In this document: in pieces, positions 21,541 through 32,400 of the stretch | Numbering within the stretch: the stretch's first letter is position 1 | How the letters are laid out: every line of letters begins with the position of its first letter | From: Tretioscincus oriximinensis | Lineage: Eukaryota; Chordata; Lepidosauria; Squamata; Gymnophthalmidae | Direction: 5' to 3' | Length of the DNA stretch: 64,000 nt | Assembly (NCBI GenBank): GCA_022410635.1 | Contig: JAJVDF010000302.1 | Span: 1,087,641-1,151,640, forward strand | Notes under the pieces: model-generated | The model's input: only the letters and a program-made list of their open reading frames with translations | Told to the model about the DNA's origin: nothing | The model's database searches: none | Position numbers and translations under genes: made by a program

Positions 21541-22063
21541 GGTCTAATCCAGTAAGCCCATGAGCTTCCTCTGCTCACCACCTGCTAGCAGGTGATCTTT
21601 AAGAGGCATTCAATCATTTCTTGCTAAATGTGTTTTTAATGTTGTTGTTCTGTTCTCCCCTTTCGTATTTACATCTAATATTTGGCAGCTATATAAATAC
21701 AATAATGATTAGCTGAAGGAATNGCATTGCTTAAGGATAAACGATCTAAGCTGTCCCGTTCCTTAGCACAATCGGTGGGATATAATTGCCAGGTACAGGA
21801 CATTCCCTAATGGAGCCTTCAGATCCTCTGGGCAGGGTGTCCCTTCTTTCAGGTGCCCAGGGAAGCCACTCTCTGCCCACTCAGATTTTAAAGAAAGGGC
21901 TGTGGTGCTTCGTTGAGCCATTTTCCTCAACGTTGCCTTTGGTTGGTTTTATTGCATATTGTTTTTATCGGGTTGTTAATTTTACATACTGCCCTGAGAC
22001 TGTGATAAAAGGCAATAGGGTTAATACACAGAAAGCAGTTAATAGATAGAGTTACATCTTAGT

Positions 22064-22600
22064 TAGGCTGACCAGATGCACCCTTTGGGGGGGGGGACCC
22101 GGTTTTGGGGTGTCTACCCCGCCCTCCCGGGGNCCCCCACGCCATTTCCCTGGTTTTTGCTGAGAAAAAAAAANTAAAAAATATTAACTACAACACCACT
22201 AGGGGGCTCTGGCATCTGAGACCAGCTCCTGAAGGCACCCTCCCCTCAGTAAAAAAATTAAAAATTCTTGCACACTTCAAAACATTCTCGCACACTTCAA
22301 AAAAANTTTTTTNAAAAAATTGCTGCACCACCACTAGGGGGTTCTGGCAACTGGGGCCAGCTTCGGAAGGCACCTTTCCCCCTCTGTAAAAAAAAATTAA
22401 AAAATTCTGACGTACTCCAAAAATTCTCAGTTTAAAAATTCTCGCACACTTAAAAAAATTCTCACATGCTTCACTGATTTCTCAGGCGGGAATTTTGGAA
22501 GGGAATGCATGTTGGTGGGTAATTTGCATCTTTATGAATATGCAAATTAGAATGAATATTAATTATCCCNATTTGGGTCTCAGAAAATCTGGTCAGTCTA
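22064..22600. mobile_element. TAGG-type hAT-like element, near full length
   Basis: It begins TAGGCTGACCAGATG and ends ATCTGGTCAGTCT. The flanks ATCTTAGT and ACCTTAGT match in 7 of 8 bases. A roughly 130-base unit (GCACCACCACTAGGGGG, AGCTCCTGAAGGCACC) is tandemly doubled inside. Confidence 0.82.
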
Positions 22601-22769
22601 CCTTAGTGGTTGTTAAAAAGGAAATTTCAGCAGGTGCAGTTTAGACCCTGTTCCCACCGAGCCTCATTCTGGACTACACCTTGGAATAGGAGCCTGCCAC
22701 AGTTTACACTAGCGTGTGGATGAAAGGACCCCTATTTCCCAAAGTAACCCCAAATAATGCTCAGGACAG

Positions 22770-23235
22770 AAAGGCTCAGTTTTCCAAATTTCATAACCAC
22801 ACTTGTGATACAGATGAGGTGTCAGACGTAAATAGCAAATTGCCAGCTTCCTCAGCTTCCTGTTTTATGCTTTTAAGTTGTGTTTCTGCCTGCTTTTCTA
22901 CACTGTCTTTTCATGACGACAAGTGCTTATTCTAAAACCTTGGCTGCCCTGCAGCAGCGGCCCAAGATTTAGTGAAACAGAGATGATGTTGTGCTGGTGG
23001 CAGGGCCTGCAGGGGAGGATGAGGAGGAAAAGAAGAAGAAGAATTTGGTTTTTATACCCCACTCTTCCCACCCAAGCAGCTTACAAGGTTAGTTTTCACT
23101 TGAAGGCTTACATCTATTTTCTCCACCACATTTGTGGCAGTAACCATTACTCTAACTCTGTAGCCAACGTGCACCCGATCCTGCCAATAGGAAACATTTT
23201 TCCTGCTTACAGGAAGGTGGCTGGAGGACCCCACT
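22770..23235 (+). repeat. Dispersed 430-bp repeat, copy B, with SINE inserted
   Basis: Same motif order as copy A. A tRNA-derived SINE on the minus strand (about 23022-23165) interrupts it between GCAGGGCCTGCAG and CCTGCCAATAGG. Confidence 0.72.
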
Positions 23236-23849
23236 ATAGAAGGAACAAAGGAATGCAGAGATGGTTGCACCCTTGTACGCCAGGATTCCAAAGAGGGAAA
23301 GAGAGGGGCACCAACCTGTTCCTTTTCTGTTTATCTTCCTCACCTTGTTGAAGCCCAAGCTGTCAGGGTCTCTGCAACCTATTTTGTCACCTTAAGGATT
23401 CTGGGGGGGTTCGGTGGCCCCCAGCAAGCAAAGAAGGGCCTTAAGCCCTGTTTAACCCCATTCGATTTCGGAGCCTGCCTGCCACAACTTTCTGATCCTC
23501 TTCCTCCTCGAGAGAAGTTGTATAAAAACAATCAGCTTTTTGGAGAAGTTTCTCTGTCTCGCAGAGATGCATGAAAGAAACTTCTTTGGGGCTTGTTTGT
23601 TGGAGTCATCATGTGATCGCATCGCCTCCCCTTCCAGCTGCTGAGTCAGCTGGTTCATTTCCAGGATCCCATCACTCCTTGCTGCTGNTGCTGCTGGTAT
23701 TTCCTTTAGATTGTAGTAGCTCCCCCGAAGAAGAGCAGAGAAGCTGCCGGATGGCTTTTCGCAATCAGCATGTAACAGGGGGCATTTTAATCATTGACAA
23801 GGAGGGGAAAGGAAGGTCAAATTACTTCGTATGATGAAGTTTTGATTTA

Positions 23850-24085
23850 TTGTTTTGTTATTTATTTGTACTTGTATCCCGCCCTATACCTGAAGGTCTT
23901 AGGGCAGCCAACTCTAGGGGGCGCACATAGCTTTTGTTGCTTTCTCCACAGCAGATATCCTGTGAAGTAGGTAGGGCTGACAGAGTTCTAAAGAACTGTG
24001 ACTGGCCCAAGGTCACTCAGCTGGCTTTCATGGATTGAGTGGGGGAATCCAACCAGGAGACTACCAGATAAGAGTCCAGCCACTC
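23850..24085 (-). mobile_element. Squamate-type SINE
   Basis: TTTATTTGTACTTGTATCCC tail, then a single copy of the CTGTGACTGGCCCAAGGTCA body and GCTGGCTTTCATGG. It has one body unit, unlike the copies at 17565 and 18560. Confidence 0.75.
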
Positions 24086-24690
24086 TCTGAAAAGGAGTTG
24101 GGTGTATTGGTAGATCACAGACGAAACATGAGTCAACAGTGTGAAGTAGCTGCAAAAAAGGCAAACACAATCCTGGCGTGTATTAAGAGAAGCACTGAAT
24201 CTCGATCAAGTGAAGTAATTATTCCTCTCTACAGTACTTTAGTATGACCACACTTGGAATACTGTGTTCAGTTCTGGGGGGACCAATTTAAAAAGGACAT
24301 TGAGAAACTAGAGCAAGTCCAAAAGAGAGTTACAAGGATGGTGAGTGGTCTGGAAACCATGAGGTCCTATGAGGACCAGTTAAAGGATGTGGGGATGTTT
24401 AGTCTGCAAAAGAGAAGACAGAGAGGAGACCTGATAGCTGCCTGCAAATATCTGAAGGGCTGCCATAGAGTAGAGGGATCAGTATTGTTCTCGTTGGCAC
24501 ATGGAAGGACTAGAAACAATGGGATGAAACTGCAGTGGAGTAGATTTAGATTAAATATCAGAAAAAAACTTTCTAACAGTCAAGGTGATAAACCAGAGGA
24601 ACAGGTTGCCACAGGAGGTGGTGAGTTCGTCTTCATTGGAAGCGTTCAGAGACTGGACAGTCATCTGTCTGGGATGGTTCAATGCAGTGG
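24086..24690 (+). mobile_element. CR1 LINE ORF2 C-terminal fragment
   Basis: It encodes NMSQQCEVAAKKANTILACI, KRSTESRSSEVIIPLYSTLV, then (after a stop) CVQFWGDQFKKDIEKLEQVQ, KRVTRMVSGLE and MFSLQKRRQRGDLIAACKYL. It is the best-preserved CR1 coding piece in the window. Confidence 0.88.
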
Positions 24691-25435
24691 GGTCCACCCA
24701 CGGGCCACATGTGGTCCACCCACGGGCCACCTATTCATTTTTGTTGGCCCTTGCATTTGCAAAAAATCATTACCCTTCTTACTGCTTTAGGTTTTTAAAC
24801 AGCTCCTTACAATCTTCATTTCCCCTATAACGGCCTTCACTCTCATAAGAACATAAGGACGTAAGAAGAGCCATACTGGATCAAGCCACAGCCCATCNAG
24901 TCCAGCATTCTGTGTCACACAGAGGCCCACCAGATGCCCCTGGGCAGTCCGAACAGAGGAAAGCAAAATATGCTCCTGTTCATGACTCCCTGCAAATGGT
25001 ATTTCAAGAGTCCTGCCTGTTGNTCCATCCCGGNNGCTACATCCAGACAACTATCTTAGTATCCATTTATACCCTTAGTGTCCATAAACCTGTCTAGTCC
25101 TGTCTTGAAACTATCCAAGCTGTTAGCTACCACTACCTCAGACTGTTATAATCCGTGGGGTGCCTACTTCGATTTTCACTTTCATTCAGTACTGTTAAGA
25201 AGGATCCAGGGAAATTAAAGTTCCCCAAAAGTCCACCAGCAATCAGAATTGTCTTTCCGCAAATACGTCCCGTGCGAGAAGTGGGGGGGGGCAGGCGACG
25301 GGTGGTCGCCAGTGATTGGCTGCCAATAATTTTTGAATAAAACATGACTCGTTTTCTTTCTGGAATGTCTGTGGCCCTCACATTCCTATACTAAAGTTTG
25401 ATTGGCCCTCGGGTAACTAAAGGTTGGACCGCACA
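24691..25435. mobile_element. Probable hAT-type element with CR1 inserted
   Basis: CAGTGGGGTCCACCCACGGG at the left and TAAAGGTTGGACCGCACAG at the right are like inverted ends. A CR1 3' end (24845-25140, minus) sits inside. Confidence 0.5.
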
Positions 25436-25474
25436 GGTTAAATGAATCCTGCATTGAGCAGAGTTTGACCACAT

Positions 25475-25884
25475 GGTCCTGCACCACCACTAGGGATCTC
25501 TGGCATCTGGGGCCAGNTCCTGAAGGCACCCTCCCCTCCGTAAAAAATAAAAATTCTCACACACGTCAAAAATTTCTCGCACACTTTAAAAAAAATATAT
25601 TTTTGATTCACTGCACCACCACTAGGGGGTTCTGGCAACCGGGGCCAGCTCCTGAAGGCACCCTCCCCTCTGTAAAAGAATTAAAAAATTCTGTTGCACT
25701 CCAAAAATTCTCACACAGTTAAAAAATTCTCGTACACTTACTTCTCACATGCGTCACAGATTTCTCGGGCACGAATTTCGGAAGGGAATGCATGTTGGTG
25801 GGGAATTTGCATATTTATGAATATGCAAATTAGCATGAATATTAATTACTCCGGTTTGGGCCTCAGAAAATCTGGTCAGTCTAG
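25475..25884. mobile_element. TAGG-type hAT-like element, left end lost
   Basis: GCACCACCACTAGGG units occur twice as in the copy at 22064. It ends TTTGGGCCTCAGAAAATCTG and GTCAGTCTA. The left end merges with a CR1 3' fragment (GAATCCTGCATTGAGCAG). It ends about 100 bases before the PES1 CpG-rich region. Confidence 0.75.
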
Positions 25885-25984
25885 AGACCACATACATTTG
25901 ACTAAGTGCAAAGATCACAGCCCTTTTTGAAACCTAAAATCGACTCATTAGTTTAAAACTTAATGTTAAGTGTTTATGTGTCTC

Positions 25985-26480
25985 TATAGTTTGATTCCCC
26001 CCTCAACGTACACCGAGGCGTCTACGTCATACGTCGAGGTCCTAATTTAGGTGTCCCATGAAGGCGCCGGATAAGAATGCCTTTCGGGAACCCCCCACTT
26101 CGCGGGCGAGTGAACGGGCTGAAAGTGGGAGCTGTTGATTCGTTTCCAAACTCACCCCACTCCCGAACCGCGTTAAAATCGTCCTCAAATTTCGCTTTTG
26201 GTTTAGGCAGTTCCGAAGACGCCCTCGAGAGGCGGGACTTGATAATGTCACTGAGCGGCCGAGGTGAGGAGAACTTCCGGGGGAAGTGAAGCTGCTGGAT
26301 GGTTTCCACGTGGGACCGAAAAGCAGCAGCAGCCGCAGGAGGAGGAAGCGATGGGAGGCCTAGAAAAGAAGAAGGTACCGTGGGCTCCATGGGGGGTCCG
26401 AGTCAGACAAGGGGGTGGGGGTGACCCGTTGTTTTCACGTGTCCAAATTAACGTCTGAATGCGGGAATGCGCGTTCCCGG
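25985..26480 (+). promoter_or_regulatory. PES1: CpG-rich promoter of PES1
   Basis: CpG density is clearly higher here than in the surrounding A/T-rich repeats, and it ends just past the first exon. There is no TATA box near the start codon. Visible motifs are TACGTCA around 26022, an ETS-type ACTTCCGG at 26273-26280 and a CACGTG E-box at 26307-26312. These fit a housekeeping ribosome-biogenesis gene; a Myc or USF role for the E-box is inferred. Confidence 0.7.
26351..26374 (+). CDS. PES1: PES1 exon 1
   Basis: This exon codes for MGGLEKKK, identical to the start of vertebrate pescadillo. The ATG follows a GC-rich leader (GAAGCG before ATGG, a good Kozak context). The donor is AAG|GTACCG, phase 0. 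Confidence 0.95.
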
Positions 26481-29400
26481 GGCGAAATGTCAGGAAATGG
26501 ACGTCTGGTCACTCAGTTCCTCTTCGACTTCCATTGCTGGGTTCAGCTATATACTGTATATTTCATAGTTTGTAAGTTAGTAGCCGTAGCAGAGGGACGT
26601 TCGTGGAAGCCCGGGGTCTAAATAGTTAACAGGGTGGATCTCTTGATCCTGCCTCCCAGATGGAGCAACAGGCAGGAATCCTGAAATGCCATTGGCAAGG
26701 AGTTAGAACATAAGAACATCAGAAGAGCCATCCTGGATCAGGCCNCAGCCCATCCAGTCCAGCATTCTGTGTCACACAGAGGCCCCCCAGATGCCCCTGG
26801 GCAGCCCGAGCAGAGGAAAGCAAAATATGCTCCTGTTCNTGACTCCCTGCAAATGGCATCTCAGGAGTCCTGCCTGTGGCTCCATCCCGGAGGCATAGGA
26901 ACATAAGAAGAGCCATCCTGGATCAGGCCACAGCCCATCCAGTCCAGCATTCTGTGTCACACAGAGGCCCACCAGATTCCCCTGGGCAGTCTGAACTGAN
27001 GAAAGCAAAATATGCTCCTGTTCATGACTCCCTGCAAGTGGCATNTCAGGAGTCCTGCCTGTGGCTCNATCCCAGAGGCAGCATCCAGACATCCATCCTA
27101 GTCCCCATTTATACCCTTATAAACCTGCCTAGTCCTGTCTTGAAACAAACCAAGCTGTTAGCTACCACCACCTCTTCAGGAAGTAAATTCCACAGGCCGA
27201 TGACCCTCTGGGTGAAAAAATATTTTCCTTTGTCTGTTCTCACTTTTCTACCCAACAGTTTTAAGGAGGGCCCTCTGGTCCTAGTGTTGTGTGACAGAGA
27301 AAACATTTTTTCTCTATTCACCCTGTCGATCACCGAGTTGAGAACAGGCGAGGGTTTTGCCTCCTCCTGCTTGAGATGTTCTTACATAGACAACAAGAAA
27401 ACCACAGCATAAATTAAACATTAAAACCAACAAGAATTGTAATCACCTGGCGTGGAAACCATAATATTAGAACATAAAAATACTATAACAGAAGCCCGGC
27501 TGAATCAGACCGCAGTTTGGCATCGTCTCTCACCCAGTGGCCCCCACCAGTTGCTTCTGGGCATCTCAAGCAGCAGAAGAAAGCAAGGCCCTCACTTGCT
27601 CTCGGCTTCCTACATTTTAGATAGGGTTACCAAATAAAATCCTGGATAAAAACTTTACACGTTCAATGGCAATAGATAGGGTGCCAGAAGTAAACAATAA
27701 CAGACCGGCAGCTTCCTGTTCCTATACTTCATGACAGAATTTTTGCTTCCTGTTTTATGGTTTGAAGTTGTATTTCTGCCTGCTTTTCTACACTTTTTTC
27801 ATTATGATATGTACGTATTATAAAAGCTTGGATGCCCAGTCACTTCATGAAACTAGTCGCAGCCGCAGCAGCCCAGATGTGAAAAAAGTGAAACAGAACT
27901 GTTGTTGTGCTGGCAGCGGGGCCTACTGGGAAGTGTAGTCTGAGCAGTGCCTTGCCTCTTTTGCCTAGCTGGCATGGGGCTCTGCCCTGTGGACTACAAC
28001 TCCCAGCCTGCACAACAGCTACCCTTGCGAGGAGGAAGCCTTTTTAGCCAATCTGCCCAGTCCCACCCACCTGAAAGTTTTTCTGCTTATAGGAAGTTGA
28101 CTGATGGAATGGGAATAGAGGAGTGGCTGCAGCCATAACTTTCTGAATCATCTGAATGCAGTTTTCTCTTGTGTATACTTAACAGCATAGCTTTGCTTTA
28201 CATACTTGATAAAAGTGGCTTTGCTTGCTTAAAGCAGTCACAGAAAGTTTGTAAAAGAGTGACAGGAATTGAATACTTTTGTTTTCTTTTTCCCTTCTTC
28301 CCATTCCTGCTCCATCAGTATGAGAGGGGTTCTGCTACCAATTATATCACCAGAAACAAAGCACGGAAAAAACTGCAGCTAAGCCTTCCTGACTTCAGGT
28401 ATGGAGGACCATTGTTTCTAAGCACTTTCTGTTGGGTTTTTTCATGCAGAAGGGAGAGGGGTGGTTGGAAGAGTTGTGTGTTTCCTTCTCATCAAATGAA
28501 TATGCTGCTGGAGTCCTGACTATCCCTGAGGCAAAATGAATATTGGAGACTGTACACGTAGATCAGTGTTGTTCATGCTTCCTGGTTAGCAGGCATTTCA
28601 ATGAAGATAGAACAAATCTAGGCACGATGGATCAATGTCTTGTCCTTCTGTATTGTATGAACTGCTGCTTGGTGGATCTAAATATGTTCATTTTCAAAAA
28701 GCTTATTGAGCTAATTCCAAACCAAACTTCCTAAAAACTTCAGTCTATGCCATCCAAGGGAAAGTGGGAATGGTTTACAAGTACAGGGATGAAATGACAG
28801 CCTGAATCCAGTTAGTTTATGTGTCAGTAACAATCATTGTTCAGTCTGTCAGAGATTATTGCATTCAGAGCCATTTTGGTGAAGTTGACCCTCCCACCTT
28901 ACACATACACATACAGGGGTCGGGGGAGGGCAAGCGGGGTGGGGGNCCTGGGGTTAGAAGGTCCCCAAGTGGGCCCTTGAGGGAGAAGCCCTGCTGCCCA
29001 CCCAGTTGTCTTACCTACTTTTTAAACTCTGTAGTGGCGCAGCTGGATATGTGATGCTTGTTACTGCTTTGCACGCATGCATGTAACACATCAGAACTGC
29101 GCAACTACAGCATTTAAAGAGAAGGTAAGACAAATGAGTGGACGGGGGTCCCTTTGTTTTTCTGCCTCTGGGCTCCTGAAGGTCTAGGTCCAATACTGAA
29201 CACATAATTAGTAACTTCAAAGCATATATCCAAGAAAATTCTGTACCAACCCGCTTGTACCTTGAGAACTGCAGAAGAGGCCCGCCTCCCTCTCGGTTGC
29301 AAATAGAGTGGAAACCTGAGGTAAAGTTTTTTCCAGTGCAGCCCCCAAACTATGCAATAATCTCCCCCTTGAGGCGCATCAATCACCATCTGTGTATGCG

Positions 29401-32400
29401 TTCAGAAGACTCCTCAAGACGCATCTCTTTCATCTGGTCTTTGGTTGAAAACCCCCCCAGCTCTTCCCTACTTTCAGGCACTGTTTTAATATGTTCTGTT
29501 TNTTAATCTTAACCACCCTGAGACAATAGAGTNGTATAGAAATGCAANTCCAATATATAAGAAGGAATTCNCAATGGTGCTGTTAGAAGCTATCAATTCT
29601 TCATAGAGGAAAACAGATGAGGCTTGATTTTCCAGATGGAATTTTATTAGCAGAAGATCCAAAATAACTCCAGAAGAACTTCGGAAAGAACTAAAGCATG
29701 GAGGATTGGAATGCAAAGGGTTGTATAGACTGTGCAGTGCTCCGCCCTGCTTAGGCTAGCAAACCAATTAACAGATGTACAGTTTGCCACCTAAGAGGCA
29801 AGAGTGAAAGGGGGTAAAAGCAAACTACAACAGAGAATACTCTAACCCAGGGGTGGGCAATTATTTTTTCCATGGGGCCACATGAGAAACAGAAAATATT
29901 GTGGAGGGCCGGCCAAATTCAGCAAGGAGGGTGAAGCCAGGGGTCTTGTCCCCACCTCTTCCAGGGCCCCCCCGGGGTTCTCCAAGCGGCACGTCGAGTG
30001 AGGCGGCCAGGCAGGGGCTTCGACCCACCCAGATAAACGGGCAGGTAGGAAGCGGAGAGCGCGTCCCGGCGGCAGNGCCCGCCGGAGCAAATCTCAAAGA
30101 GGCAGNGGAGCGCGGAGGAAGGAACCGNCCCTCACAGNACGTCCCAGGCGCCCTCCGNGCTCCCCCCTCTGCCCGCCCAGCCGGCCCAGAAGAAGAACTT
30201 GGTTCGCGCTCTTGCTTGTAGCGGCCAATTAGCAGCAGCGCGGCAGCAGGAGGCTGCGAAAGGGACCCGCGCGCGCCCCCTCCCGGCGGACCCTGCGCGG
30301 TGCTCGGATTTCTTGAGCTTGTTGGGAGAACTTTGCTCGGCTTCCGCGCCTGCAGGAGCGAAGGGGAGGATGCATTATGAGGAGCCTCCCGTCNCTCCAA
30401 TTAACGTTACACGGGCCGGTCAGAGCCAATCAAGAGGCCGTACAATGCCCAGGTCTGCTCTAACCGGTGCATCCAATCAAATAGCAAGTGGGGAGCATAA
30501 GTCCCACCTCCCTCGCTTGGTGGGCAGGAGCAGCCGCTGCGGGAGGCGGCTGGCCAGGTGACTGGGGAATGCAGGCTGGAACCCAAGCTCATTGCTGATA
30601 TCGAGCTCAGGCTAATCCCCCTAGTAAATAACTAAAACAAAGATCATGACCTGGAAACATAATAACCAATAAAGTGTTATCCANTGACACATCGTTGGTG
30701 ATGGGGTTCTTGGAGTTACGAACTTTTCCACAAGGCTGATGGCCAAACCAAATATTCAGAAGCTTATAGTTCAGGGTCACAAAATTGGCTTTGGAAGATG
30801 AGTGTCTTAAGAAAAGGGTGCCGGACCTCATAGAAAGATGAGACGTAAGTTTTTCCTTGTTCAGATTTCAGTTGCCCTTTGATGTTGTCTCACATGATCA
30901 ATTCCCACATTTGATCCGCCCAATTTTCTATAGTAAGATGTCACTCTTGTCTTCCAGGTCTTTGCTATGATATGTTTGGCTGCCATCAGTCCCCTATCCA
31001 GAAAATAATTCTCGTTTTGTGGGAGTGAATGTTTGTTAAAAGTGTCTTAACAGAATATAAATATTAATATTGGAGAAAATATTACCTGGGGCTGAGTTGA
31101 TACCATTTGTACAACATCTCAAAGGACAGCTCCCCATTCTGGGACTTACGCCTGTCGTATAGACTAGTGGGGATTGTTGCCCGTTCTGTTTCGTCTAGCA
31201 CTACACCACATTCCGACTCCCAGTAGCTTTTTGGGAGAAGGCCTTGAGATATTTGGGACCCAAGTTATTTAGGGCCTTATAGGTTAAAGTTAATCCCTTG
31301 AATTGGGCTTGGTAGCAAATCTGTAGCCATTGCAGCTTTTTCAAAACCGCCATGATGTGTGTCTACCCAGCGAATTAGCAGTCTAGCTGCTGAATTCTGC
31401 ACCAAATGACTCACAATGGAGCTTGCTTTTAAAAAGTGAGGTTTAAAGGCAGTTGTGTGAACTTAAGCATTGTATAGCTAGCTTTGAAATTGGAGCGAAA
31501 GACTGATGAACCTCTTTTTTTCTTTCCCCTTTCCAGGCGTCTCTGCATCCTGAAAGGGATTTACCCTCACGAACCTAAACACAAGAAGAAAGTCAATAAA
31601 GGGTCCACAGCTGCCCGGACCTTCTACCTCCTGAAAGACATAAAATTTCTCCTTCATGAGCCCATAGTCAACAAATTCCGGGAATATAAGGTGCTGTGCT
31701 TATAGGAAAGTGGCAGATAATACAGGAAGGGTTTTTTTCTGCAGAGTCTCGATTTCAGAAAGGGAAGCAGAGCAACAGGCCCCTAGCACCTTTTAAGATC
31801 TGTTGCTTTAAGACTTTCTTGTAGCAAGTTTCCTTCAGCGTTGTTCCGTGTGGGAAGATAACAGGCACAAGTTCCCTCTCCAGTGTGAAGTTGTGGAAGC
31901 TTGAAAAAAAAGGGCAAACNATAAAGCAGCTTCCAATTGCAGTTGCCCTCAGCTGTTGCTGCTAATCTCCTCCTTCTCCTAGTAGAATAAACCCATTGCC
32001 TGGAATAACTCCAGGGGGAGGGGATCTAGCTTACTCTTCCTCCATCCTTCAGGTTCCTCCTTCCCAAATTATTTTATGGAGGGCAAAATTTGCTTGGCTG
32101 TTGATTTTTCAATTGATGTAGCCAACTTAAGCCTGCGTTGTATGCTGGGCCCTCTTCCTGTGTTGCTCCTTCTTTGTTCCTGTTGCTTTAGAACATTGGT
32201 GACCTCACTACAGGCCCTGGGATTCATCCCAATATTGTCCAATCACAGAGCCTGGAGTGAGGACTATTGTAACGCCAGGAATTATATGTAGAAAAATTAT
32301 TATTATAATTGTATTTATGAATGCTCCTTTAAACCAAAGGATTGCATAATCAGTGCATGCAATAAAATATTTCACGCTTTGCAAATTAAAATGAATGTCA

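Noticed and set aside
26022..26390. 122-codon open frame on the minus strand across the PES1 promoter
   Set aside because: It lies in CpG-rich DNA where stops are rare, overlaps the PES1 5' end and has no recognisable domain.
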